From: Catenulispora sp. EB89
GTDB taxonomy: Bacteria; Actinomycetota; Actinomycetes; Streptomycetales; Catenulisporaceae
Assembly (NCBI RefSeq): GCF_041261445.1
Contig: NZ_JBGCCU010000036.1
Coordinates: forward strand, 38,706 to 102,705
Direction: 5' to 3'
Length of the DNA: 64,000 bases
Below are positions 34,500-43,294 of this stretch, piece after piece. Numbering within the stretch: the stretch's first letter is position 1; every line of letters starts with the position of its first letter. Under the pieces are notes generated by a model. That model ran no database searches, was not told the DNA's origin, and saw only the letters and a list, made by a program, of their open reading frames with translations. The translations under genes were made by a program, and so were the position numbers.

Positions 34500-35492
34500 A
34501 TGACGGGATTCGCCCGGCGACTGGCCGGCAAGCTCCTGACCGGGCTGGTGATGGTCTGGGTCGTGGTGACGTTCACGTTCTTCCTCGTGCACGCGCTGCC
34601 CGGCAAGCCCGGTGATGTGCAGTACGAGCAATACATCATGTCGGGGATGAGCTCGGAGCAGGCCTCGGCCAAGGTGCAGCAGGTCTACGGCTTCACCTCG
34701 CACGCCCCGCTGCTCTCGCAGTACGGCGGCTACCTCGGCCGGCTGGCGCACGGCGACCTGGGACAGTCGATCAGCTACACCGGCGTCCCGGTCACCCACC
34801 TGATCTGGTCGGCGCTGCCGTGGACCGTGATCCCGGTGCTGTCCGGGCTGCTGGTCAGCTTCCTGTTCGGGGTGGTCGCCGGCATCGTCGCCGCGGTCAA
34901 GCGGTCCAGCCGCTGGGGCGGTCTGCTGACCGTCTCCGGCTCGCTGGTCGCCGGCGTCCCCGCCTTCGTCCTGGCCCTGCTGCTCCTGGTGGTGTTCCAC
35001 ACGGAGTGGAACCTGCTGCCGGACGCCGGCACCAGCGACATCCAGTACAACCCGGGCTGGAACGTGCCGTACATCGGCTCGGTGGTGCAGCACGCGGTGC
35101 TGCCGGTGTGCGCGTACGCGCTGCTCAGTTACGGCGGCTGGCTGCTGGCGATGAAGTCCTCGGTGGTGTCAGTGCTCGGCGACGACTTCATCCTCGCCTC
35201 CGAGCTGCGCGGCATCGCCCCGGTCACCCGGGCCCGCTACATCGGCCGCAACGCGATCCTGCCGCTGTTCACCGTGCTGGCGCTGTCCTTCGGCGTGATG
35301 TTCGCAGGGTCCTTCTTCATCGAGGACACCTTCGACTATCCCGGGCTCGGCGACCTGCTCCTGAAGAGCATCGGCACCCGCGACTACCCGGTGATGGCCG
35401 GGGCGTTCCTGCTGATCACGGTGTCCATCATCGTCGCGAACATCCTCGCGGACCTGTGCTACACCCTGATCGACCCGAGAGTGAGGCGCTGA
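34500..35492 (+). CDS. ABC transporter permease (DppB/OppB type)
   Basis: 330 residues, six hydrophobic helices. N-terminal 'VWVVVTFTFFLVHALPG' is typical of DppB, and the EAA loop that contacts the ATPase is 'ILASELRGIAPVTRARYIGR'. 'FFIEDTFDYPGLGDLLLKSI' is a family hallmark. It begins 83 bases after the binding-protein gene and is one base before the second permease gene, so it is co-transcribed. It forms the membrane channel with the DppC-type protein. Confidence 0.92.
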   Translation: MTGFARRLAGKLLTGLVMVWVVVTFTFFLVHALPGKPGDVQYEQYIMSGMSSEQASAKVQQVYGFTSHAPLLSQYGGYLGRLAHGDLGQSISYTGVPVTHLIWSALPWTVIPVLSGLLVSFLFGVVAGIVAAVKRSSRWGGLLTVSGSLVAGVPAFVLALLLLVVFHTEWNLLPDAGTSDIQYNPGWNVPYIGSVVQHAVLPVCAYALLSYGGWLLAMKSSVVSVLGDDFILASELRGIAPVTRARYIGRNAILPLFTVLALSFGVMFAGSFFIEDTFDYPGLGDLLLKSIGTRDYPVMAGAFLLITVSIIVANILADLCYTLIDPRVRR

Positions 35493-35493
35493 G

Positions 35494-36399
35494 ATGGCCG
35501 TGACCGCGAACCTCGCCCCGACCGGCATCAGAGCGGGCCGCCGCCGCCCGGCGCTGACCGCCTTCCGCAAGGCCGTCACCCGCAAGCCCGGCCGGCTGAT
35601 CGGCCTGATCATCATCGTGTTCTTCGTCCTGATGGGGATCTGCGGGCCCTGGTTCTACGGCCGGCTGGCCGTCGACCCGAACGCGCTGTACGCCGGGCCC
35701 AGCGCCAAGCACTGGCTGGGCACCGACTTCGCCGGCTCCGACGTGCTGCAGGAGGTGGTGACCGGGGCGCGCTACGTGCTGGCCACCGCGGCCCTGTCGG
35801 CGTTCTTCACCAGCCTGTTCGGCGTCACCGTCGGCCTGGTCGCCGGCTACCAGCGCGGCCTGACCGACAGTGTCCTGATGCGCCTGACGGACTTCGTCCT
35901 GACCATCCCGGGCCTGCCGCTGTTGATCATCCTGTCCACGGTGTGGAGCTTCGGCAGCCCCTGGGAGATGGGCCTGGTGCTGGGCGTCACCGGCTGGGGC
36001 GGCGTGGCCCGCGCCGTGCGCTCGCAGGCGCTGTCGCTGCGCGAGCGCGGCTTCCTGGAGGCGGCGCGCGGGCTGGGCCTGTCCCGGCGGCACATCATCT
36101 TCAAGGAGATGCTGCCGAACATCGCGCCCTACGCCACCATGCAGCTGATGCTGTCGATGATCGCCTTCGTCGGCGCCGAGGTCGGCCTGTTCTTCCTGGG
36201 CCTGGTGCCGTTCTCCAGCACCAACTGGGGCGTGATGCTGAACCAGGCGGTGTTCTCCGGCGGGGCGATGGAGACCCCGTCGGCGCTGATCTACCTGCTG
36301 GCGCCGCTGATCTGCATCCTGCTGCTGACGCTGGGGATCGTGCTCTTCCTGGACGCCATCGACGAACTGTTCAACCCGCGGCTGAGGGAGCGCGTGTGA
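35494..36399 (+). CDS. ABC transporter permease (DppC/OppC type)
   Basis: 301 residues, about six helices. 'KHWLGTDFAGSDVLQEVVTG' is the conserved segment after the first helix, where the family has HxLGTDxxGRDV, and 'EAARGLGLSRRHIIFKEMLP' is the EAA loop. It ends with a GTGA overlap into the first ATPase gene. Second half of the transport channel. Confidence 0.92.
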   Translation: MAVTANLAPTGIRAGRRRPALTAFRKAVTRKPGRLIGLIIIVFFVLMGICGPWFYGRLAVDPNALYAGPSAKHWLGTDFAGSDVLQEVVTGARYVLATAALSAFFTSLFGVTVGLVAGYQRGLTDSVLMRLTDFVLTIPGLPLLIILSTVWSFGSPWEMGLVLGVTGWGGVARAVRSQALSLRERGFLEAARGLGLSRRHIIFKEMLPNIAPYATMQLMLSMIAFVGAEVGLFFLGLVPFSSTNWGVMLNQAVFSGGAMETPSALIYLLAPLICILLLTLGIVLFLDAIDELFNPRLRERV

Positions 36400-37430
36400 G
36401 CGAGGTACAAGTACGCGGCCTGACGGTCGAGTACCAGACGTCCGCCGGCTGGCTGCCGGCGGTGGCCGACGCCTCCCTGGACCTTCGGGCCGGCGAGATC
36501 ACCGGCCTGGTCGGCGAGTCCGGCTCCGGCAAGTCCACGCTGGCGCTGTCGCTGCTGAACGCGGTGCCGGCGCCCGGACGGATCGCCGCCGGCACGATCG
36601 AGGTGGCCGGCGTCGGGGATCTCACGCGGCTCGGCGGCAAGCAGCTGCGCAAGGCGCGCGGCGGGGCCATCGGCTACGTGTTCCAGGCATCGCAGAACTC
36701 GTTGAACCCGTTGAAGACCATCGGCAAGCAGCTACTGGACCTCGGGCGCTCGCATGAGGTCTCCGACCTGCGTGGGCTGATCGCGCGAGCCCTGGACCTG
36801 GCCAACCGGATGGGCCTGGACGGCAAGCGGGTGCTGGATTCCTACCAGCACGAGCTCTCCGGCGGCATGCGCCAGCGCATCGGCATCGTCTTCGCCCTGG
36901 TGCTCAATGCCAAGGTGCTGATTCTCGACGAGCCGACGACCGCGCTGGACATGCTCTCGCAGGCCTCGGTGCTGGAGATCGTGCGCAAGGTGCACGACGA
37001 GAACCAGCTCAGCACCCTGATCATCACGCACGACATCGGTGCGATCTCCGAGATCGCCGACCGGCTGGCCGTGATGTACGGCGGCCGGATCGTGGAGGAC
37101 GGCCCGCTCCTGGACGTGCTGCGCCGACCTACGCACCCTTATACCAAGGCTCTGATAGGCGCCACCGCGCGCATCACCGGCGACATCGACGCCGCCCGCG
37201 CGCTGCCCGGCCGGCCGCCGGACCTGACCACCGTGGCCCGCGTCGGCTGCGTCTTCCGGGACCGCTGCCCGTTCGCGCTCGCGGTCTGCGCCGAGGTCGA
37301 GCCGCCGCTGGCGGCCTGGAAGGTGGGGGCCGAGGAACAGATCGGGCGCCGGCGCGCGTGCCACGTCGACCCGTCCACCGTGCTCTCCGGGACGCCCGGG
37401 ACACCCGCCGCCGTGGGAGAACCGGCATGA
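36396..37430 (+). CDS. ABC transporter ATP-binding protein (DppD/OppD type)
   Basis: 344 residues. Walker A 'GLVGESGSGKSTLA', Q-loop 'YVFQASQNSLNP', signature 'HELSGGMRQRIGI', Walker B 'VLILDEPTTALD' and H-switch 'IITHDIG' are all present. The C-terminal oligopeptide-family extension with cysteines 'GCVFRDRCPFALAVCAEV' and a later 'RRACH' is probably an Fe-S or zinc site, as in other Dpp/Opp ATPases. GTG start overlaps the permease stop; the stop overlaps the next ATPase start (ATGA). Confidence 0.93.
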   Translation: MSEVQVRGLTVEYQTSAGWLPAVADASLDLRAGEITGLVGESGSGKSTLALSLLNAVPAPGRIAAGTIEVAGVGDLTRLGGKQLRKARGGAIGYVFQASQNSLNPLKTIGKQLLDLGRSHEVSDLRGLIARALDLANRMGLDGKRVLDSYQHELSGGMRQRIGIVFALVLNAKVLILDEPTTALDMLSQASVLEIVRKVHDENQLSTLIITHDIGAISEIADRLAVMYGGRIVEDGPLLDVLRRPTHPYTKALIGATARITGDIDAARALPGRPPDLTTVARVGCVFRDRCPFALAVCAEVEPPLAAWKVGAEEQIGRRRACHVDPSTVLSGTPGTPAAVGEPA

Positions 37431-38470
37431 TCGAGGCGCGCGGGATCACCCGCACCTACCAGACGCACAGCGCCTTCACCGGCGCCCGGACCGTGCACGC
37501 GCTGCGCGGTGTCGACTTCACGCTGCCGGACGGCGGCGCGGTGTCGTTCATCGGGGAGTCCGGCTGCGGCAAGACGACGCTGGGGAAGATCCTCACCGGC
37601 TTGGAGACGTTCGACGGCGGCGAGCTGGTCGTCGACGGCGTGGAGCTGTCCGGGCTCAAGCCGCACCAGCGGGCGAAGTACTTCCGCCGGATCCAGATGA
37701 TCCATCAGGACCCTTATTCGGCGCTGAATCCGACGCGCACGATCGCCTCGATTCTCGGCGATCCGTTGCGGATGCGCGCGAAGGAGACCGGCGCAGACGC
37801 CGGGACCCGGCGCGATCGGGCCGCGGAGCTGCTGACGCTGGTCGGCCTGGAGCCCGACGCTGTGCTGCCGAAGTACCCGCACCAGCTCTCCGGCGGGCAG
37901 CGGCAGCGCGTGGTCGTCGCGCGGGCGTTGACCGTGGATCCGAAGGTGCTGATCGCCGACGAGGCGGTGTCGATGATCGACGTGTCGATGCGGCTGGGGA
38001 TCCTGGGCCTGCTGCGCGATCTGCGGGCGCGGCTGGGGATCTCGCTGGTGTTCATCACGCATGACGTGGCCACCGCACGGTATGTCGGCGACGACGGCGA
38101 GCTGCACGTGATCTACCGCGGCGAGGTCGTCGAGCGCGGGCTCACCGACGAGGTGATCCTGGCGCCGGTGCATCCGTACACGCAGTGCCTGCTGTCGGCG
38201 GTGCCGATCATGCGAGGGCTGGAGGAGCCGGGGCCGGATCGGACGGCGCCGACGGCGGCTTTGGACGAGCGGGCGGTGACGCCGGGGTGTCTGTTCCAGC
38301 CGCGGTGTCCGTTCGCTCAGGATCAGTGTGCTGAGAAGCACCCGGTGTTGGTGCCGCTCGGGGACCGGGACGGGGCCGTCGCAGACGAAGAATCCGATCA
38401 TCTGCACGCCTGCTTCTACCCGGAGGCACGCCGGGTGGTCGGCGTCGAGGCCGGGGCCGCGAGCGCGTGA
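37427..38470 (+). CDS. ABC transporter ATP-binding protein (DppF/OppF type)
   Basis: 347 residues. Walker A 'SFIGESGCGKTTLG', Q-loop 'MIHQDPYSALNP', signature 'HQLSGGQRQRVVV', Walker B 'VLIADEAVSMID' (an Ala replaces the usual Pro after DE), H-switch 'FITHDVA', and the C-terminal Cys cluster 'GCLFQPRCPFAQDQC'. It forms the ATPase heterodimer with the preceding protein. Its stop overlaps the GTG start of anmK (GTGA), a direct coupling of import to muropeptide sugar phosphorylation. Confidence 0.93.
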   Translation: MIEARGITRTYQTHSAFTGARTVHALRGVDFTLPDGGAVSFIGESGCGKTTLGKILTGLETFDGGELVVDGVELSGLKPHQRAKYFRRIQMIHQDPYSALNPTRTIASILGDPLRMRAKETGADAGTRRDRAAELLTLVGLEPDAVLPKYPHQLSGGQRQRVVVARALTVDPKVLIADEAVSMIDVSMRLGILGLLRDLRARLGISLVFITHDVATARYVGDDGELHVIYRGEVVERGLTDEVILAPVHPYTQCLLSAVPIMRGLEEPGPDRTAPTAALDERAVTPGCLFQPRCPFAQDQCAEKHPVLVPLGDRDGAVADEESDHLHACFYPEARRVVGVEAGAASA

Positions 38471-39621
38471 GAGTCCTGGGACTGAGCTCCGGCACCTCGC
38501 ACGACGCGATCGACGTCGCGCTGGTGGACTTCCGGCTCGACGGCGACGTGCTGGTCGGCGAGCTGTGCCACGCCGACCACGTCCCGTACCCGGACGACCT
38601 GCGGGCGCAGATCATCGCAGCGCTGCCGCCGCACGCGACCGACCTCGGCGCGGTCTGCCGCCTGGACACCGGGATCGGGCAGGCGTTCGCGACGGCGGCG
38701 TCGCGCGCGGTGCGAGCCGCGGGGCCGGTGGACGTCGTGTGCTCGCACGGCCAGACGCTCTATCACTGGACCGAGGACGGCGAGGTGCTCGGCACGCTGC
38801 AACTCGGGCAGCCGGCGTGGATCAGCGAGCGGCTCGGCGTGCCGGTGGTGTCGGACGTGCGCGCCGCCGACGTCGCCGCCGGCGGCCAGGGCGCGCCGCT
38901 GGTGTCGTTGCTGGACCTGCTGCTGCTCCGAGGGCTGCCGGGACCGGTCGGCGCGCTGAACCTGGGCGGGATCGCGAACCTGACGGTCGTCGCCGATCCG
39001 CCGGTGGCGTTCGACATCGGACCGGCCAACGCGCTCCTGGACGCGGCGTGCCGACAGCTGACGGGCAAGCCCTTCGACCGCGACGGCCGGCTCGCCGCCG
39101 CCGGACTGGTGCACCCTGGGCTGCTCGCGGGTCTCATGGCAGAGCCCTACTACGCACGGCGGCCGCCGAAGACCACGGGCAAGGAACTGTTCCACGACGC
39201 GTACCTGGCCGCGCACATCGAGCCGTTCCCGGACCTCACGCCCGAGGACCTGATGTCGACCCTGGCGACGCTGACCGCGATGACGGTGGTCGACGCAGTG
39301 CGCTCGCACGGCATCACGACGCTGGCGGTGTCCGGGGGCGGCGCGGAGAACCCGGAGCTGATGAAGCGGATCACGAAGCGGCTTCCGGGGGTGGAGGTAC
39401 TGCGCTCGGACGCGTACCGGGTGCCGTCGGACGCGAAGGAGGCGATCGCGTTCGCACTGATCGGCTGGTTCACCGCGCACGGCCTGCCGGGCACGATCGC
39501 GGCCTGCACGGGCGCCGCGGGGGAGCGGGTGCTCGGGCGGATCAGCCCGCCGGCCGGGGGGACTTTGGTGCTGCCGGAGGCGGTGGAGAAGGCGCCTCGG
39601 GTAGTGCGGTTCGGCGGGTAG
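38467..39621 (+). CDS. anmK: anhydro-N-acetylmuramic acid kinase
   Basis: Hydrolyses and phosphorylates 1,6-anhydro-MurNAc to MurNAc-6-phosphate, the substrate of MurQ. The 384 residues show the AnmK pattern: 'LGLSSGTSHDAIDVALVDF' (ATP loop, with Ser/His changes from the usual MSGTSLDG), 'SHGQTLYHW', 'LQLGQPAWISERLGVPVVSD', 'ALNLGGIANLT', 'FDIGPANALLD' and 'VSGGGAENPELM'. Its GTG overlaps the last ABC ATPase gene. The pair with murQ supports a pathway for imported or turnover-derived anhydro-muropeptides. AnmK implies anhydro ends made by lytic transglycosylases. Confidence 0.93.
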   Translation: MRVLGLSSGTSHDAIDVALVDFRLDGDVLVGELCHADHVPYPDDLRAQIIAALPPHATDLGAVCRLDTGIGQAFATAASRAVRAAGPVDVVCSHGQTLYHWTEDGEVLGTLQLGQPAWISERLGVPVVSDVRAADVAAGGQGAPLVSLLDLLLLRGLPGPVGALNLGGIANLTVVADPPVAFDIGPANALLDAACRQLTGKPFDRDGRLAAAGLVHPGLLAGLMAEPYYARRPPKTTGKELFHDAYLAAHIEPFPDLTPEDLMSTLATLTAMTVVDAVRSHGITTLAVSGGGAENPELMKRITKRLPGVEVLRSDAYRVPSDAKEAIAFALIGWFTAHGLPGTIAACTGAAGERVLGRISPPAGGTLVLPEAVEKAPRVVRFGG

Positions 39622-39715
39622 GGATGCCGGCGCGGTCCGTTCCCAGAATTCTTGCCGGCCGTTCCTTGCTGCCCGTCCCTGCTGACCGTCCCCGGCCGGC
39701 GGATCGCAGAGCCGC

Positions 39716-40561
39716 CTACCGTCCGACCGCGGTGACCGTCAGGTAGCGGCTCGTGCTTCGGAAGGCGCCGGTGTCCTCGTTGCCGTCCGTGAGGATCTGC
39801 AGGAGCTGCTTGTGCGCCTGTTCGGCCTGGCCGAGCCGCTCGAGAACTTCGAAGCCCGCGACCGCCAACGGATGGCTGTGGCGTTCGGCCTCCAGGTACG
39901 CCTCCGGCGACTCGGCGGTGAAGACGAGGTCGTGCTGCGCGACGGTGACGGTCATGTCGTGAGCGGCGAACAGGGTTCGCAGAGCGTCCTCGTCGTGCCA
40001 GGCGAAAGGCCTGGGCGGCGGCGGAGCGTCGAGCGCGCGCCGGATCAGGTCCGGCGCCACCGCGCTGAGCTGCCCGACCGCCCCGTGCCGGAGCCAGGAG
40101 CTGAACACGATCCGTCCCGCCGGCGCCAGGACCCGCACCATCTCCGCCACCGCGGCGTTCGCGTCGGCCGCGAAGATCACCGCGAAGTTGGACAGCACGG
40201 CGTCGAAGCTGTCGTCGGGTACCGGTAGCGAGGCGGCGTCGCCGGAGCGGAAACTCACGTCGAGCCCGTCCTCGCGGGCCAGGCCGCGGGCCACGTCGAG
40301 CAGCCGTTCGGCCGGATCCACCCCGGTGACCCGGGCCCCGAGGCGAGCCGCGATCAGCGCCGCGTTCCCGGTGCCGCACCCGATGTCCAGGACGCGCTCT
40401 CCCGGACCGACGCCGGCGGCGTCCACCACCGTCTGCGCGGCGGGCAGGAGCTGGGTCGCTGTCCGTTCGTACCGGCCGCGTCCCCAGTCCGGTGGGGTCT
40501 GTGCCGGCGGGGTTTGTGCCGACATGGTGGTGTTCACGGTGGTGCTGTCGCTTTCGGACAT
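39716..40561 (-). CDS. class I SAM-dependent methyltransferase
   Basis: 281 residues. Motif I 'VLDIGCGTGNAALIAARLGA', motif II 'TGVDPAERLLDVA', 'FDAVLSNFAVIFA' and the post-III strand 'LAPAGRIVFSSWL' identify a UbiE-like methyltransferase. ATG at 40561 (five bases after GGGAG) is preferred over ATG 40564. It is divergent from a TetR gene with a palindromic operator between them, so it is probably repressed by that regulator. Substrate unknown; a small-molecule detoxification role fits the layout. Confidence 0.87.
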   Translation of the reverse strand: MSESDSTTVNTTMSAQTPPAQTPPDWGRGRYERTATQLLPAAQTVVDAAGVGPGERVLDIGCGTGNAALIAARLGARVTGVDPAERLLDVARGLAREDGLDVSFRSGDAASLPVPDDSFDAVLSNFAVIFAADANAAVAEMVRVLAPAGRIVFSSWLRHGAVGQLSAVAPDLIRRALDAPPPPRPFAWHDEDALRTLFAAHDMTVTVAQHDLVFTAESPEAYLEAERHSHPLAVAGFEVLERLGQAEQAHKQLLQILTDGNEDTGAFRSTSRYLTVTAVGR

Positions 40562-40591
40562 CATCGCTCCCTCATTTCGATACGCTGTAAC

Positions 40592-40612
40592 GTAACAGTG
40601 TTACGGTATACT
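40592..40612 (+). promoter_or_regulatory. TetR operator overlapping a leaderless promoter
   Basis: Palindrome GTAACA-g-TGTTAC at 40592-40604, followed by the -10 box TATACT at 40607-40612, six bases before the TetR ATG. No ribosome site is present, so the mRNA is probably leaderless. The palindrome lies upstream of the divergent methyltransferase gene as well, allowing control of both. Symmetry and boxes are seen; the pairing with this TetR is inferred. Confidence 0.6.
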
Positions 40613-40618
40613 CGCAAC

Positions 40619-41221
40619 ATGGGCCGCCCCAGAGAACACGGCGAGAGCGTCGCCGCCGCACTGCTGGACTCCGCCGAGCGCATCGTGGACAGGACCGGGC
40701 CCGGCGGCCTGTCGGTGCGCGCGCTGGCCGACGACGCGGGAACCTCAACGCGTGCCGTCTACAGCCTGTTCGGCTCCAAGGACGGCCTGATCGCCGCTCT
40801 CGGTGCCCGGATGTTCGACCTGCTCGGAGCCGCCGTCGAGGCGCTGCCGACCACGCCCGACGCCGCCTTCGACCTGGTCGAGGCCGGGGTCACGGGATTT
40901 CGCGGTCTGGTGCTGGAGCATCCGGCGCTGTTCCGGCTCGGCGTGCAGCAGACCGAGGCCACGCCCGGGCAGCTGGTCGGGATCCGCGCGGCGGGGGACC
41001 GGGCCTGGCCCGTGCTCGAGGCCCGCGTGGCCCGGCTTCAGGAGCAAGGCCGACTGGGTGCGCGCAATGCGAACGGGGCCGCCACCGCCTTCCACGCACT
41101 CTGCGAAGGTCTGGCGGCCATGGAGATCCGCGGCGGGTTCCCGGCCGAGGTGGCCGAGCGGGTGTGGCGGGACGCGCTGACGGCGCTCGTCGACGGGTTC
41201 AACGTTCCTCGTTCCCCGTGA
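40619..41221 (+). CDS. TetR family transcriptional regulator
   Basis: 200 residues. N-terminal helix-turn-helix region 'LSVRALADDAGTSTRAVYSL' then 'FGSKDGLIAALG', with a C-terminal WHG-like ligand domain ('EHPALFRLGVQQ', 'AATAFHALCEGLAAMEIRGG'). Probably represses itself and the divergent methyltransferase through the 13-bp palindrome between them. ATG at 40619 is set by the -10 box six bases upstream. Confidence 0.9.
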   Translation: MGRPREHGESVAAALLDSAERIVDRTGPGGLSVRALADDAGTSTRAVYSLFGSKDGLIAALGARMFDLLGAAVEALPTTPDAAFDLVEAGVTGFRGLVLEHPALFRLGVQQTEATPGQLVGIRAAGDRAWPVLEARVARLQEQGRLGARNANGAATAFHALCEGLAAMEIRGGFPAEVAERVWRDALTALVDGFNVPRSP

Positions 41222-41233
41222 GACAGTCGGATC

Positions 41234-42163
41234 ATGCGCTCCCTCGTCACGCCCCCGGCCCTCAAGTCCGGCGACCGCGTCGCCGTCGTCGCGCTCAGCG
41301 GGCCGCCCGGGCGCCAGGAACTGGACCTCGGGCTGGCGGCGCTGCGAAGCGTGGGGCTGCTGCCGGAGGTGTTCCCGTCGGCGCGGTCGGTGGGGCCGTA
41401 CCCGTACCTGGCCGCCGACGACAAGGTGCGGGCCGAGGACCTGGCGCGGGCGCTGGGGGAGCCGGGGTTCGCGGCGGTGATCTGCGCACGCGGCGGATAC
41501 GGGGTGCAGCGCGCGCTGGAGGCGCTGGACTGGGACGCGGTCGGGACGCCGGAGCCGCGGGTGGTGGTCGGGTTCTCGGACGTCACGGCACTGATCGAGG
41601 CGGTGCGCAGCCGGTTCGGGTGGACGGCGGTGTACGGGCCGATGGTGTCGAGCGTGATGTTCCGCTCCGGCGTGCCGTCGTTCGAAGGGCTGGCGCGGCT
41701 GCTGCTGACCCCGGAGAAGTGCACCGAGCTGGTGTTCCAGGACACGCGCGTGCTGGTGCCCGGCATCGCCGAGGGCCCGACCGTCGGCGGCACCGCGAGC
41801 CTGCTCGCCTCATCGCTGGCGACGCCGTTCTCCGTCCCGGCGCGCGACGGGATCTTGTTCCTGGAGGACGTCGGCGAGCAGCCGTACCGCCTCGACAGGG
41901 TCCTGACCCACCTGCGCCGCAGCGGCTACCTCGACGGCGTACGCGGCATCCTGTGCGGCACCTGGGACGACTGCGGCCCACTTGCCGAGGTCGAGGAACT
42001 GCTGGCCGACCGGCTCGGCGACCTCGGCGTGCCGGTGCTGCTCGGGGCCGACATCGGGCACGGGGTGTTCATGCAGTCGCTGCCGCTGGGGGTGCGGGCG
42101 CGGTTGGACACCGGGGCGGCGACGTTGACGTTTTTGGAGCCGCCGTTGGCTCCGGGGCGGTAA
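41234..42163 (+). CDS. LD-carboxypeptidase (peptidase S66)
   Basis: Cleaves the bond between meso-diaminopimelate and D-Ala in muramyl tetrapeptides in the cytoplasm. The 309 residues have the S66 layout: 'RVAVVALSGP' strand, 'AVICARGGYG', nucleophile Ser in 'VVVGFSDVTAL', and Glu/His of the triad in 'ILFLEDVGEQPYRLDR' and 'GADIGHG'. No signal peptide, as expected for the cytosolic enzyme. It starts 12 bases after the TetR gene. Its presence 1.6 kb from anmK extends the recycling gene set, although MccF-type peptidases in the same family act on antibiotics. Confidence 0.88.
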   Translation: MRSLVTPPALKSGDRVAVVALSGPPGRQELDLGLAALRSVGLLPEVFPSARSVGPYPYLAADDKVRAEDLARALGEPGFAAVICARGGYGVQRALEALDWDAVGTPEPRVVVGFSDVTALIEAVRSRFGWTAVYGPMVSSVMFRSGVPSFEGLARLLLTPEKCTELVFQDTRVLVPGIAEGPTVGGTASLLASSLATPFSVPARDGILFLEDVGEQPYRLDRVLTHLRRSGYLDGVRGILCGTWDDCGPLAEVEELLADRLGDLGVPVLLGADIGHGVFMQSLPLGVRARLDTGAATLTFLEPPLAPGR

Positions 42164-42221
42164 GACACCCCGCCCCGATCCGGGCGGATTCGTGGGGCCG
42201 TCGCAACGCGTGACTATGTGT

Positions 42222-43098
42222 TCAGAGGAGCATAGCCAGTCGTTGGGCGGGGGTCTGCCAGTCCAGGGTCTTGCGGGGTCGGCTGTTGAGTTCGGCGGCG
42301 ACGGCCGCGAGGTGGTCTGGGCTGTGGACGGCTAGGTCGGTGCCTTTCGGGAAGTACTGGCGCAGCAGGCCGTTCGTGTTCTTGTTCGAGGCACGCTGCC
42401 ACGGTTTGCCGGGGTCGCAGAAGTACACCGGGACGCCGGTGTCGATCGTGAACGCCTTGTGTCCGCCGAGTTCGGCGCCCTGGTCCCAGGTCAGCGACCG
42501 GACCGGATGAGCGGGCAAGGTCTGCACGGTCGCGGTCAGCGCGCATCGTCTCGGCGGTGCGGTCGGCGGGCGGGTGCACCAGCATGACGTACCGGGTGGA
42601 GCGCTCGACCAGGATCCCGGTCTGCGACTTCTGCCCCTTGCCGATGATCAGGTTGCTCTCCCGGTGGCCGGGGACCGCCCGGTCCTCCACTTCGGCGGCA
42701 CGGTCGCAGACCATCACCATCGGGTCGGTGAACCGCGGCTGCCGCGTGCCGACCTGCCGACGCGGCCGGCGCCGGATCCGACCGGTGCGCAGCGCCTCGG
42801 CCAGCTCCCGGCGCAGCTCACCGCGACCCTGCACATACAACGCCTGATACACGGTCTCGATGGCCAGGTGCAGCTCAGGGCGGTCGGGGAACTCCATACA
42901 CAGAGCCTCGCAGATCTGCTCCGGGCTCCACTTGCGGGCCAGGCCGGCCACCACGAACGCCCGCAGTTCCGGGAACACGTCGATCTTCCGGGGCTTGGGT
43001 CGGGGACGCCGGGACTCGGCCCGGGTCCGGGCCGACCGCGGGCGATACTGCCCGCTGGTCGGGTGCCGGTTGCGCCGGATCTCCGATCCACCCGAACC
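42222..43098 (-). pseudogene. IS30 family transposase, truncated and frameshifted
   Basis: Reading from about 43098, the N-terminal part 'SEIRRNRHPTSGQYRPRSA' matches IS30 transposases just after their first helix-turn-helix, which is missing: an in-frame stop lies at 43099-43101. 'KWSPEQICEALCMEFP' follows. Near 42540 the frame shifts, and the catalytic end continues in another frame ('SLTWDQGAELGGHKAF', 'GKPWQRASNKNTNGLLRQYF', 'ELNSRPRKTLDWQTPAQRL'). With the 5' loss and the frameshift it cannot make an active transposase. No clear terminal inverted repeats or target duplication were seen. Confidence 0.85.
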
Positions 43099-43294
43099 TC
43101 AAACCCCACAACAACCCTCCAACCAGGAGCGTTGCAACATTCACAAGAACCTAAGCGGGGGACTAACCACCCTCGTATGAATTATCCCGATTCGTCAACC
43201 GCCGAAGGAAGGGCCCCGGAGGGAAGTCCGCCCGATCGGAGCAGCGATGCGGCGGCGGACCACGTCAGCCCGCCGCCGCCCCGCCTCGCCCGCC

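Noticed and set aside
39622..39715. GC-rich symmetry between anmK and the convergent methyltransferase as a terminator
   Set aside because: The arms (GCCGGCC and GGCCGGC) are far apart and expected by chance at this composition.
41234..42163. Microcin-immunity MccF rather than LD-carboxypeptidase
   Set aside because: Same fold and triad, so it cannot be excluded, but the nearby recycling genes favour LD-carboxypeptidase.
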